Assembly (NCBI GenBank): GCA_964542455.1
Contig: CAZIUC010000004.1
Span: 107,694 to 171,693, forward strand
From: PFJX01 sp964542455
GTDB lineage: Bacteria; Pseudomonadota; Gammaproteobacteria; Burkholderiales; Thiobacillaceae
Reading direction: 5' to 3'
Length of the DNA stretch: 64,000 bases
Each line of letters begins with the position of its first letter. The first letter of the stretch is position 1. A model generated the notes under the pieces. The model saw nothing but the letters and a program-made list of their open reading frames with translations, was not told the DNA's origin and did not search any database. Position numbers and translations under genes: made by a program. Below, in pieces: positions 10,001-18,232 of the stretch.

Positions 10001-12590
10001 CGGCAAATTCAAGGTGGTCGGTCTGCAAGCCCCCGGCGGCAAGCCCAAGGTGACGCGATCGGGCGACCGCTACAGCGGCGCGGGTGACTTGCTGGTGCCG
10101 ATTCCCGGTGGCGGCGCGCAAAAAGCGCCGGTGAACATCAAGAGCTGGAAAGTGGCGGAGGACGGACTCACCGTGCTGGACGGCCAGTTCAGCATCACCG
10201 CGCCGGGCCTGCCGGAACTCCAGATGCCCGCCCTGAAAGGCCATTTCACCCGTCTCGACGGCGTCGCCGGCAAACAGGTGGATGCCTGGCTGGATGCGCG
10301 ATTGGCCAATTCCGCGCTGCCGGAGTCGGCCTCTGGCAGTCAGGTGCCGCGCTGGCAGGGCGCCAAGGCCAGCCTGTCGCCGGACGGCGACTGGTATGCC
10401 GATGGCCTGCCCATGGCGGAATTCCTGGTCTACGACAGCGGTTTCCGGATGAAGCCGCAAACCGTTGCGCTTGATCTTTCCACCAAGCAGGGCGCCGCGC
10501 CCGGTGGCCAGTGCATGGGTGGCGGTGGCAACGGCTGGCGCGGTGTCACCCTGGGCAAGTCGGACCTGCTGTTCTTCAATTTCGACATGCCCGGCGCGCC
10601 GCCCAAGGCGGTGGTGTCCGATTGGGGCATCGACGCCGACGGCCTGTGCGGCAAGGCCAACAGCGGCGCGGAAAGCCATGACTGGATGCGCGGCAAGATC
10701 GGCTGGAACGGGGTCGAGGCCCGCGCCTGGGACGGCATCTTCAAGGCCACTTACGATGACCTCTGGGTCTATGTGCCCTGGCTCAACGCCAAACTGACCG
10801 GCGCCGGCGACCCGGTGCTCCTGGCCGGCAAGGGGCAGGGGCAGGGCGGCATCAGCCTGGTGCTCAAGGGCCAGCCCAAGACCCTGACTCACGGCCCGGT
10901 GACGCTGAAAGTCGATAACCTGGCCTTCACCAAGACCCCGCTCGGCCCCGGCGCCAACCCGCCCTCGCTGCCCGCCGCCAGCAGCGATGCCTGCTTCGAC
11001 TTCCAGGGCGAAAGCCAGGTGTTCGCCAAGGATGTGTGCGTCAGCGATCTGTATTTCGCCTTCGACGGCCGCGCCTATTTCGCCGGCGCCGCCGAGAAGA
11101 GCGTCGGCCTCGCCGGCAAGAGCGGCAAGCTGGCGCAGGGCGCGGTCAGCCTCAAGCAAGTCAAGATCGGCACCAGTGGCGGCGGCGGCCGGCGCCTGAG
11201 CTTCGATTTCCTCACCGATCTGAAGATTTCCCAGGCTCTGCCCGCCGTTCCGGTGCCGGTGTCGTACCAGGTGAACGAGCCCGCCACGGCGCAATACGTA
11301 GGCGGCGGCCCCTATACCGGCACGTTCGAGGTGAAATTCGACTCGCCCCTGGTCAAGGCCGCGATCAAGCCCGTCTATACCGGGGCCAAGGATGGCGGAA
11401 GCGTGGCGTCCAACCCGGTGCTGCTGGCCCTGGCCGATCTCGGTTACGCCTCGGACGCGCCCTTCATGGTGGCCCTGGGCGGTGGCGACAGCATCGTGTT
11501 CAAGGGCGATGTCGATCTCACCCAGTTCCAGATGCCGGTGCCGCTCAAGGGCCATTTCCTCCTTGGTTACCACGGCGACACGGATTTCTGGGCGACCAAG
11601 TTCACCTGGGCCCTGCCTTCAGGCGTCGTGCTGGTGCCCGGCGTGCTGAGCCTGTACGAATTCGGCGGCGGCCTCGGCTACCACGTCACCCGCGATTCCC
11701 TGGTCGGCGGCGGCCTGGACTTCGTCGAATACAGCGCCGCCGCCGTTCCGGTGGTCAACGCGATGGCGCTGGTCGGCACCGTGGATGGCGGTTTCATCTT
11801 CGCCGCGCGCGGCGATCTCAACATCAAGCCCGGCGGCGGCGATGCCGGCGTCGACATGACTTATAGCGCCTGGCTGTTGAGCGCCAGCCATTCCGGAACC
11901 GGGCCGATCGCCGGCACCCTCGGCTATGGCGGCGGCGCCTTCACCGGCACGATGGGCGGCAAGTGGGGGCCGCCCGGCCTGGACGACCGCATCTATGTCG
12001 AGGCCGATCCCACCGCCATCGGCTTCTCGGTCGGCGGCGGCGACTGGTACTTCAAGGCCGGCGGCAAGGCCGACCCGATCACCGGCTACTTCTTCGTCGC
12101 CAGCGGCCAGGCCTGGTTCGACCTCAACAGTTCCGGCGGCCTCCATGTCGGCGCCAAGGCCCATGCCCGCTTCCCGGACATCCAGTGCGACGGCGGCACC
12201 TGCGCCTATGTCGACGGGGAGGTCGGCGTGGAAAGCGGCGTGCAGCTCAAGCCGATCCAGATCGACGCGAAAGGCAGCGCCGGCGTGACCGCCAGGGGTT
12301 GTCTGGCGGGGGCCTGTGCCTCGCTCAACGAATCGGTCAGCGTCCACGCGGCGGCGCCCAATCCACTCGTCCTCGGCTTCGGCTACAGCCTCAGCGCCTG
12401 CCCGGTCGGCAAACTCAACGTCAGCCTGCAAGTGTTGCCCAGCGTCGATCCCGGCATCAGCGCCGACCTGTGCTCGTTCGGCGAGATCGGCGGCGCCATC
12501 GCCTCGGGCGTCTCGGACGCCTGGGACGCGGCCACCGGCGCCGCCGAGGATGCCTATAACGCCGTCACCTCCTGCTTCGGACTCTGCTGA
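7020..12590 (+). CDS. Very large secreted protein (1856 aa) of unknown function with PKD-like segment
   Basis: ATG 7020 is preferred over GTG 6993 because GAGGAGGC precedes it and it opens a signal peptide (hydrophobic VVHGLLCFALFLAQPFALAS). After a Pro/Ala-rich linker, residues ~105-190 (LGMYPNEFTQGTSYSVSLSG) look like an IPT/TIG-type domain. Residues ~550-605 (VFVDWGDGTQEPL ... YVHAYAGAGQYIVRLF) carry the WGDG and HxY signature of PKD domains. The second half is Gly-rich, repetitive beta structure. Scattered cysteine pairs, including a C-terminal CFGLC, fit an extracytoplasmic protein. It probably acts with the barrel and FN3 neighbours at the cell surface. No enzyme motif was seen. Confidence 0.75.
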   Translation: MRRGTIVWTRFSPVVHGLLCFALFLAQPFALASSPFAGVGVDGGSTDAIGAPPPKRGGFAPASDAVAAPVTAPSGDTRSPSTSDGLSAPATRAPVIPRPFQPPTLMAPRVLGMYPNEFTQGTSYSVSLSGENLNPTVKPDFGAGILVKGAPVLLYGGKLKVSIDVLPFATTGKRKLGLAGVFGAALEQQVEFQVLQQTAKAAAPKAKRVKLPETDLKQVFKGKILLDAPAWHKQTASQAAPKGPDGKPLGPPTPIYQDLHPTLDDTLLFIWHEQNKGLAERFEIRFYLHDKLLTKRDMAVPSGSGWGSIPHYRPDAALIAELFQALKPPPASGQLGVNQGLQSQNAAKAKLAAGMVAGVAGESGGDLGLAQAKADISWEVAGFREYAKSGVVKSALADLPDAPPIQLAMGFAPKAKSASDVTQAQGVYGQYAKPELVDIEVEISDRWPLYLPDAPTGLACPSAISAGLSVSNIDAATQKGKLAGASGFTYDRFRIEGHLNLGESPYATHVDKSQASTPDTQTTISTGLGGSISMGSPSQVMFTTWNFDNVFVDWGDGTQEPLATLMSGDAGDYERGDTVDLDNSGIKYVHAYAGAGQYIVRLFQLGEDDIQGGGQQVAALSADLGNATLGTGNLYNAALNLSGGSQSQAAQAEVKYGQAVAGRAYMLFCQPLTIQHRADPDAGGPLKLVDITVEGVDSGDGVPKVGAGKQGKIESKAKAKAGASGTGVASGSTVALAKVDTGALTLEKAKLNFNALALLGGVPAYSTCDYQLTPYGLLHYTGQGEARTRWYVDGMALPADAPRPVGPSQARPDSVLKNPPNTWGPPPVSGINLPAQSPVGLDKLGMHELRVEAEALPDSAHLFGMVEAALGGDGSAQAGLAKAAKEGALPKLGLLAGPKVPIKGGAGGGKPGGGGPGPVLNLMFNQWFNDAAPVKLAATGKSYAPTQSVSDLPKVDVTPLAKNPPVWAVSEDQPYLVVGHDPAQPCTFDFPVSDGKFKVVGLQAPGGKPKVTRSGDRYSGAGDLLVPIPGGGAQKAPVNIKSWKVAEDGLTVLDGQFSITAPGLPELQMPALKGHFTRLDGVAGKQVDAWLDARLANSALPESASGSQVPRWQGAKASLSPDGDWYADGLPMAEFLVYDSGFRMKPQTVALDLSTKQGAAPGGQCMGGGGNGWRGVTLGKSDLLFFNFDMPGAPPKAVVSDWGIDADGLCGKANSGAESHDWMRGKIGWNGVEARAWDGIFKATYDDLWVYVPWLNAKLTGAGDPVLLAGKGQGQGGISLVLKGQPKTLTHGPVTLKVDNLAFTKTPLGPGANPPSLPAASSDACFDFQGESQVFAKDVCVSDLYFAFDGRAYFAGAAEKSVGLAGKSGKLAQGAVSLKQVKIGTSGGGGRRLSFDFLTDLKISQALPAVPVPVSYQVNEPATAQYVGGGPYTGTFEVKFDSPLVKAAIKPVYTGAKDGGSVASNPVLLALADLGYASDAPFMVALGGGDSIVFKGDVDLTQFQMPVPLKGHFLLGYHGDTDFWATKFTWALPSGVVLVPGVLSLYEFGGGLGYHVTRDSLVGGGLDFVEYSAAAVPVVNAMALVGTVDGGFIFAARGDLNIKPGGGDAGVDMTYSAWLLSASHSGTGPIAGTLGYGGGAFTGTMGGKWGPPGLDDRIYVEADPTAIGFSVGGGDWYFKAGGKADPITGYFFVASGQAWFDLNSSGGLHVGAKAHARFPDIQCDGGTCAYVDGEVGVESGVQLKPIQIDAKGSAGVTARGCLAGACASLNESVSVHAAAPNPLVLGFGYSLSACPVGKLNVSLQVLPSVDPGISADLCSFGEIGGAIASGVSDAWDAATGAAEDAYNAVTSCFGLC

Positions 12591-12592
12591 CC

Positions 12593-14479
12593 ATGCGCCG
12601 CCTGCTCATCCTCCTGTTTCTGCTCTTCCCTCTCGCGGGGGTTGCCGCCGCGCCCAAGGGCACACCCGCCGGCAAGCTCATCACCCGCGTCTGGTCCGCC
12701 AGCGACGGCCAGGGCGCGGTGCGCCTGCTCTGGTTCATCCCGCCGGAGAAATGGGGCCACGGCTGGCGGATCGAGGATGACAACGGCCGCGTCCTCGCCC
12801 GCCGCGTCGTTCCCGCCAACGGCTTCGAACCCGGCGGCAACGCCATCGTTCTCGCGCTGAAAGCCATGTCGGACTGGGACTACGCGCAATCCGCCGGCCT
12901 CGCGATCGAACTCAAGGACTTGCCGCCGCGCCGCGCCGGCTTCGTGTTGCGCCGCCTCGACGCGCGCGGCGAACCCGATGGCGCCTGGCTCAAGACCACG
13001 CCGATCGACATCGCCAGCGCCGCGCCGCCACCGCGCCCGCCCAAGGATTTGCGCGCCGAGGCGACGGCGGAGGGCGTCAAGCTCTACTGGCGCCCCAACC
13101 CCGGCCTCATGCCGCTCCTGGCTTATACGGTGGAACGCGACGATGGCCGCGCCGGCACCCGGTTGACCCGGCAACCTCTGGCGCTGGGCAACGACTGGTC
13201 GGCGGTGGGCGCGGCGTTCAGCGACGCCCAGGCGCCCACGGAAACCGAAGTCGTCTACCAGGTGCGTGGCATCGACCTCCTGGGCCGCGAATCCGCGGCC
13301 GCCACGGCGCGCGTCTTCGTTCCCGACTTCACCGCCCTGAATCCGCCGCGCGGGCTTCAGGCGCGCGCCGTGAAAACCCCGGTGGAATTGCAATGGCGGG
13401 CCAATGCCAGCCGCAACACCCAGGGCTACCTGGTCGAACGCGCCTTCCAGACCGCCGGCCCCTGGGAAGTCCTCACCCCAACCGGCCTGGCCGCGACCGG
13501 CTTTACCGACCGCGAGGCGCGGCCTGGTTCCACCCTGTTCTACCGCCTGCGCGCCATCGGCCCGCGCGGCGACTTCGGCGAACCGGGTTTGCCGTTGCCG
13601 GTCAACGTGCGCGGCGAGGCGCCGGCCGCGCCTCAGGGGCTGGCCGCCGAAGTCGGCCACAGCCGGGTGCGCCTGACCTGGCAAGCGGCGTCCGGCGCCG
13701 CCGCTTATCACGTCGAACGGCGCGCCGGCGACGCCCGCGCCTGGAGCCGCCTGACCACCACGCCCACCCCGGAAACCCGCTACGACGACCTCTACGGCGG
13801 CAGCCCCGGCGGCCGTTTCGAATACCGCGTCCATGCCATCGCTCCGGACCAACAGACCGGCGAACCCGGCACGCCGCTCAGCGTCACCCTCCCCGACACC
13901 GTGCCGCCCTCGCCGCCTCACATCATCGCCACCTCCGGCGAGAACGGCCGCGTCCGCCTCGCCTTCCGCGCCGCCCTGCCGGAAGCCGATACGGCGAGCG
14001 TGCTGGTGCTGCGCGGCGCCAGCGCCAAGGAACCCGGCCTGGTGATCGGCGACCCGGTTTCCGTCGGCAAGGGCGAATTCATCGATACCTGGGTGGACGC
14101 CGGCAAGACCTACGTCTACCGCCTGGTGGCCGTCGACGCCGCCGGCAATCGCGGCGACCCCGGCGCGGCCGTTCAGGTGCGCGTCGGCGCGCCGCCGCTC
14201 GGGGTGCCGGGCCGGCCCGAGGCGCGTTATCTGGCGGAACCCTTCCCGCACGTGAAACTGAATTTCGCCGAGCCGCCGCGTGGACTCTCGGTGCTGGTCG
14301 AAGCTGGAGATGGCAATGGCAATGGCGAACACTGGCATCCCGCCGCCGGCCCGGTGGCCGGTGGCGAGGCCATCGACCTCGCGCCGCGCCGCGATTCCCC
14401 CCGCTACCGTTTGCGCTACCGCTCGGCCAATGGCGCCGTGGGCGAGGCGTCGGCGGAAGTGGTGGTCAGCATCCCCTGA
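12593..14479 (+). CDS. Secreted protein with four fibronectin type III domains
   Basis: This 628-aa product starts 2 bases after the upstream stop, so the two genes are almost certainly cotranscribed and coupled. Its signal peptide is MRRLLILLFLLFPLAGVAAA. After an N-terminal domain of ~120 residues come FN3-like units at about 144-240, 246-340, 342-435 and 437-531, each with the pattern P-P-x-x-L-x-A/W-x-x...Y-x-V-x-R/Y-R-V-x-A-I (for example AAYHVERRAGD, RFEYRVHAIAPD, TYVYRLVAVDAAGNRGD). A short C-terminal domain follows. FN3 domains mediate extracellular protein contacts, which fits a partner of the 1856-aa protein. The family is not otherwise recognised. Confidence 0.75.
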   Translation: MRRLLILLFLLFPLAGVAAAPKGTPAGKLITRVWSASDGQGAVRLLWFIPPEKWGHGWRIEDDNGRVLARRVVPANGFEPGGNAIVLALKAMSDWDYAQSAGLAIELKDLPPRRAGFVLRRLDARGEPDGAWLKTTPIDIASAAPPPRPPKDLRAEATAEGVKLYWRPNPGLMPLLAYTVERDDGRAGTRLTRQPLALGNDWSAVGAAFSDAQAPTETEVVYQVRGIDLLGRESAAATARVFVPDFTALNPPRGLQARAVKTPVELQWRANASRNTQGYLVERAFQTAGPWEVLTPTGLAATGFTDREARPGSTLFYRLRAIGPRGDFGEPGLPLPVNVRGEAPAAPQGLAAEVGHSRVRLTWQAASGAAAYHVERRAGDARAWSRLTTTPTPETRYDDLYGGSPGGRFEYRVHAIAPDQQTGEPGTPLSVTLPDTVPPSPPHIIATSGENGRVRLAFRAALPEADTASVLVLRGASAKEPGLVIGDPVSVGKGEFIDTWVDAGKTYVYRLVAVDAAGNRGDPGAAVQVRVGAPPLGVPGRPEARYLAEPFPHVKLNFAEPPRGLSVLVEAGDGNGNGEHWHPAAGPVAGGEAIDLAPRRDSPRYRLRYRSANGAVGEASAEVVVSIP

Positions 14480-14488
14480 CGGGAAAGC

Positions 14489-14554
14489 CCCTGTAGCGCC
14501 GGCATCCCTGCCGGCGTCTTTGAAAACTGCCGGCTGGAAGCCGGCGCTACAGGG
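14489..14554. repeat. GTAGCGCCGGC inverted-repeat element, copy 3
   Basis: CCCCTGTAGCGCCGGC at the left is matched by GCCGGCGCTACAGGGG at the right, with inner GCCGGC pairs. This is the longest perfect terminal stem of the four copies. It starts 10 bases after the stop of the FN3 gene and could end the four-gene transcript. Confidence 0.85.
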
Positions 14555-14660
14555 GTGTATCGCGGTAAATGATGCAATGCGCTATCGCTTATTGCACCCT
14601 GTGGCGGCTATGATTCCCGACCTTCGCATCCCGTTTCCACCGGCTTTTTCGAGGTATCCC

Positions 14661-15824
14661 ATGCTTTCCGGCCCCAGAGAGATCGTCACCCCCTTCCGTC
14701 AGATTCCGCTCGATGTTCCCGAGGGGATGAAAGCGAACGAGTTTTTCAACAGCACCGAGAACCTCAACGATCTGGTTCACAACAACGGCCTGTTGCAGAA
14801 CCCGGAAGGGCTGTTGCTCTATCGCAAGGCGCTGGGCCACAGCAACGAGTTCGATACCTCGATCATCTACAACACCTCGCAAACCATCCTCGATCCACTC
14901 GGCCGCCCGGTGCGCCGCACCCAGGTGCCGGAACAGGTGAAGAACGTCTGGAACCGCATGAACCAGGTGATCATCGAGTACATGCTGGAACAGTATCCGG
15001 ACCCGGACAAGGCCCTGGTGCTGGCCGGCGAGGCGAGTTTGGACGCGACCTGGCCGTTGACTTCGCCCGGGGTGCCGAGCATCCGCATGCTGCATAACCA
15101 CTTCATCGTGTTCAGCAAGGCCGAGTTGCGCGACGCGCCCATCGCCGACGCCAGCAACCCCAACCTGACCGACGGTGGCCAGCATTCGTTGTTTCAGGCC
15201 TATATGCGCGACGTCTACCAGGCGTTTTTCGATGAGCTCGATCTGCGGATACTGCGCCCGTGCCAGTCCGGTTCCTGCCGTATCGCCCTGACCGGTTATC
15301 CGCAGGGACTGCCCAGTTGGGAAGTGACCGGCGGCGCCGAGTCGCTGAAGGAAGTCCGCTTCTGGAAGGAGTACGACACCATCCTGAAGGGCTTCATCGA
15401 CTTCTATCGCACCTTCTTCGGCCAGGTTTCCACCCGCAACGCGCCGCTGCCTCGCGACATCTATTTCCCCGCGTTGGTGGAGAACAAATTGCAGTTCAAT
15501 AACGACCTGTTGAAGACCGCGAAGATGGTGCGTGATCGCTGTATCAAGGATGCCAAGTACGCCAACTCGATCCGTTGGCAGCCGGCTTTCAAGCAACTGA
15601 TTTACCGCAATGATGCCGGCAAACTGATCGTCACCATCAGCCAGAACTCCATCGGCAACGCCATCACCGAATTGCTTGGCGTGGTGGTCAAGCGCGTGCC
15701 CGACGCCGATGCCTACGGCCGCGCCGAACCGGCACTGATCGAGAAGTTGCTGGAAGTGCGCCGCCGCCTGGTGGAAGCCGACCTGGGCTGGGGTATTGCC
15801 ACTCCGCATTGGGGCGCGGCCTAA
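14661..15824 (+). CDS. Cytoplasmic protein of unknown function (387 aa)
   Basis: ATG 14661 is preceded by GAGG at a spacing of 6 and by no signal peptide. The protein is of mixed composition with low repeat content, unlike the secreted neighbours. Recognisable stretches include NEFFNSTENLNDLVHNNGL near the N-terminus, IRMLHNHFIVFSKAELRD around residue 145, and a C-terminal helical region ending LGWGIATPHWGAA. I do not recognise a family or an active site. It lies 8 bases before the GAF-GGDEF-EAL gene and may be cotranscribed with it. The hypothetical label is certain; a function is not offered. Confidence 0.7.
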   Translation: MLSGPREIVTPFRQIPLDVPEGMKANEFFNSTENLNDLVHNNGLLQNPEGLLLYRKALGHSNEFDTSIIYNTSQTILDPLGRPVRRTQVPEQVKNVWNRMNQVIIEYMLEQYPDPDKALVLAGEASLDATWPLTSPGVPSIRMLHNHFIVFSKAELRDAPIADASNPNLTDGGQHSLFQAYMRDVYQAFFDELDLRILRPCQSGSCRIALTGYPQGLPSWEVTGGAESLKEVRFWKEYDTILKGFIDFYRTFFGQVSTRNAPLPRDIYFPALVENKLQFNNDLLKTAKMVRDRCIKDAKYANSIRWQPAFKQLIYRNDAGKLIVTISQNSIGNAITELLGVVVKRVPDADAYGRAEPALIEKLLEVRRRLVEADLGWGIATPHWGAA

Positions 15825-15831
15825 GCCGACC

Positions 15832-17616
15832 ATGCCCGCTGTCGCCGCACACGCCGAGCGCCTGAAGGCGCTCTGGCAACTGGCAACTCGGCGCGACCTC
15901 GATGAGGGGGCGCGTTTTCACGCCATGCTGCGTCTGGCTTGCGAGTCACTGGGCATGGAATTGGCGGTGCTGGGGGCGATCAACGGTGAATACACCGCGC
16001 GTTATGCCCACGACACCCTGGGCGTACTGCCTGAAGGCTCGGTGATTCCCAGGGGGGACGCGATCTGTCGACAGGTTTTGCTCGCGCGCGAACCCGTTTT
16101 CATCGCCGATCTCGCCGAGCACACGCAGTTTCGCGGACATCGTCTGGTGGTTGAGGCGGGCTTGCGCGTTTACGCCGGCGTTCCCGTCTGGGCGGGCGAA
16201 GCGGTCGAAGGGGTGCTGTCCTTCCTTTGCCGCCAGCCCAAGGAGGCGCCCTGGGACGAGTCGGATATCGCCTATATGGAGCTGGTGTCGGGCTGGCTGG
16301 GATACCACCTGGCGCAGGTGAGGCAGCAGGAGGAACTGGAACACCATGCGCTCAGCGATGGTTTGACCGGTCTGCTCAACCGGCGTGCCGCCGAACTCCG
16401 CCTGGACGAGGAATTGGCGCGCGCGCGCCGCCACAACGAAGGCTATGCCCTGGCGTTGCTCGACCTGGACCACTTCAAGGCGGTGAACGATCGCTATGGC
16501 CATGCTGTCGGCGACGAGGTGCTCAAGACCGTGGCGCGCCGCATCGAAGCCAGCCTGCGCGAGGATGATTGGGTGGCGCGCTGGGGCGGCGAGGAATTTC
16601 TGGTGTTTCTGCGCAACGCTGATGTGCGCGAGTCGGTGTTCGTGCTGGAGCGTCTGGTCGCCCAGGTGAAGGCCTCACCCATCGCCTCCAGCGCCGGAGC
16701 GATCCGGCTCACCCTGTCGGCCGGCATCGGCCTGCCCTCGAGCGATGATCGGACTTATCACCATGCCGTTGAAATGGCCGACACCTGTCTCTATCGGGCC
16801 AAGGCGAATGGCCGTGATCGTGTCGAAGTCCAGGACGGAAGCGGTGTGCTGTGGCCCGCACAAATCATCAAACGGGCGCTACGCGATGAGCGGGTGGTGA
16901 TGGCGAATCAGGTCATCGTCGATCTCGCCAGTGGCAACGTCGTCGCCGATGAGGCGCTAGCCCGGGTCCGCTTGCCCGATGGTCGCCTGCTTCCGGCCGG
17001 TGATTTCATCGAAGCGGCGGAGGGGCTGGGGCTGATGGCGGAAATTGACCGTATCATCTGCGCTCAGGCTATGTCGCGCTGCGCCAGCAATGTGGGTGGG
17101 GGCATCATGGGCGCGGATTTTGCCCATTTCGTGAATCTCTCGCCGCAGTTCCTGGCACGTCGCGATCTGGTCGAGGAACTGCTCGCCAATGCCATAAGCT
17201 ACTGCCAGAACTGTGATGTCGAATTCGGTCCGATCAAGCCTATTGTGTTCGAGATCACCGAGCGCCAGTTCCTGCGCAACCTGGATACCCTGGAAGCCGA
17301 CTTGAAGCCGCTGCTCGATTTCGGCTTTCGCCTGGCCCTGGACGATTTTGGTAGTGGCTATTCATCCTTCCTTTACCTGGCGCGTTTACCCATTTCCTTT
17401 CTCAAGATCGAGGGCTGGTTGGTCGCCAATATGCACAAGGAACGGAAAATTCGCGCCATCGTCGAAAGCCTGGCGCGGTTTGCGCGCCAGGAAGGGATCA
17501 TCACTGTGGCGGAGTGCATCGAAGACGCCGAAAGCGCGCGCATCCTGCGGGAAATGGGGGTGGATCTGGGGCAAGGTTGGCACTTCGGTCGGCCATTGGT
17601 CGAGGCAATATCATGA
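15832..17616 (+). CDS. GAF-GGDEF-EAL cyclic di-GMP signalling protein
   Basis: This 594-aa cytoplasmic protein has three domains. GAF (residues ~10-165) ends in AGVPVWAGEAVEGVLSF. GGDEF (~175-335) has an intact GGEEF active site and DLDHFKAVND, so diguanylate cyclase activity is plausible. EAL (~345-590) has EALARV, NLSPQF, EITERQF, DDFGSGYSS and GQGWHFGRP. Two EAL positions differ from the usual pattern: LKIE replaces LKID, and AECIED replaces AEGVE-type. The phosphodiesterase half may therefore be weak or regulatory. It presumably couples a small-molecule signal bound by GAF to c-di-GMP level. It is the last gene of the insert before hfq. Confidence 0.9.
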   Translation: MPAVAAHAERLKALWQLATRRDLDEGARFHAMLRLACESLGMELAVLGAINGEYTARYAHDTLGVLPEGSVIPRGDAICRQVLLAREPVFIADLAEHTQFRGHRLVVEAGLRVYAGVPVWAGEAVEGVLSFLCRQPKEAPWDESDIAYMELVSGWLGYHLAQVRQQEELEHHALSDGLTGLLNRRAAELRLDEELARARRHNEGYALALLDLDHFKAVNDRYGHAVGDEVLKTVARRIEASLREDDWVARWGGEEFLVFLRNADVRESVFVLERLVAQVKASPIASSAGAIRLTLSAGIGLPSSDDRTYHHAVEMADTCLYRAKANGRDRVEVQDGSGVLWPAQIIKRALRDERVVMANQVIVDLASGNVVADEALARVRLPDGRLLPAGDFIEAAEGLGLMAEIDRIICAQAMSRCASNVGGGIMGADFAHFVNLSPQFLARRDLVEELLANAISYCQNCDVEFGPIKPIVFEITERQFLRNLDTLEADLKPLLDFGFRLALDDFGSGYSSFLYLARLPISFLKIEGWLVANMHKERKIRAIVESLARFARQEGIITVAECIEDAESARILREMGVDLGQGWHFGRPLVEAIS

Positions 17617-17642
17617 TTTGTCGGTTGCATGCGACGCGGTAA

Positions 17643-17680
17643 CGTCCGCGCTTTTTCCGGCACGAAGAAAAGCAAGGACG
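17643..17680 (+). terminator. Imperfect hairpin between the GGDEF-EAL gene and hfq
   Basis: CGTCC...GCTTTTTC pairs with GAAAAGC...GGACG around a short loop, with a bulge. It starts 27 bases after the upstream stop and about 80 bases before the hfq start. It could be a weak terminator isolating hfq from the inserted genes. There is no clean T-run, so the call is tentative. Confidence 0.3.
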
Positions 17681-17758
17681 CGGAAATAAAACCCGATAAA
17701 ATTCACGCCCTCGATTCGCCTTACTTCGTAATACCCTCATTCATATAAAGGATTCGCC

Positions 17759-18001
17759 ATGAGTAAAGGGCAGCAGCTACAAGACCCGTTTCTCAACGCC
17801 TTGCGTCAGGAACAGGTTCAGGTCTCGGTTTACCTGGTCAACGGCATCAAGCTACAAGGCATCATCGAAAGTTTCGATCCCTATGTGGTGTTGCTGAAAA
17901 ACGCCGTCACCCAGATGGTTTACAAGCACGCCATTTCCACTGTGGTACCCGCTCGCCCGATTTCAGTACAACGTGCTGGTCCCGCCAGCGAAGGCGACTG
18001 A
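17759..18001 (+). CDS. hfq: RNA chaperone Hfq
   Basis: Hfq forms an Sm-fold hexamer that pairs small RNAs with mRNAs. The 80-aa product carries Sm1 (LQDPFLNALRQEQVQVSVYLVNGIKLQGIIESFD) and Sm2 (VVLLKNAVTQMVYKHAISTVVPARP), including the conserved YKHA of the proximal uridine pocket. Its length, with a short C-terminal tail, is typical of betaproteobacteria. ATG 17759 is preceded by AAAGGA. In the usual arrangement hfq follows der or miaA and precedes hflX; here hflX follows after a 231-base spacer. Confidence 0.98.
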   Translation: MSKGQQLQDPFLNALRQEQVQVSVYLVNGIKLQGIIESFDPYVVLLKNAVTQMVYKHAISTVVPARPISVQRAGPASEGD

Positions 18002-18232
18002 GAGTTCGTGGATAAATCTACCGCGCGTCCCGATGGCCGTGGGCGGTGCTCGCTCCTCGCCTCTCAAGTCGTTCGCCGGGTCGCCCCAAGAACGACTTGG
18101 CCCCCTCTGGGGGCGGATCGGTGGGGTTTGCCGAGCCGGGGGAACGGCTATCCCACTGATATGCCGCGTCGCCGCGCGCCGTCCGCCTTGCTCTCGGGCC
18201 GCTCGCTGCGCTGGCTTCACAAGCGCTGATAC
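18002..18232. other. Spacer between hfq and hflX with repeat-like GC-rich sequence
   Basis: No credible coding region is seen in these 231 bases. Segments such as GGCCCCCTCTGGGGG and GGCCGCTCGCTGCGCTGG resemble degenerate copies of the GC-rich intergenic repeats common in betaproteobacterial genomes. It may be an inserted and decayed element; hflX starts with GTG directly after it. Confidence 0.4.

Noticed and set aside
9162..11573. 803-codon open frame antisense to the 1856-aa protein
   Set aside because: It has no family resemblance, is rich in Arg/His/Gln/Gly, and mirrors the sense gene's strong third-position G/C bias. It is a shadow of the real gene.
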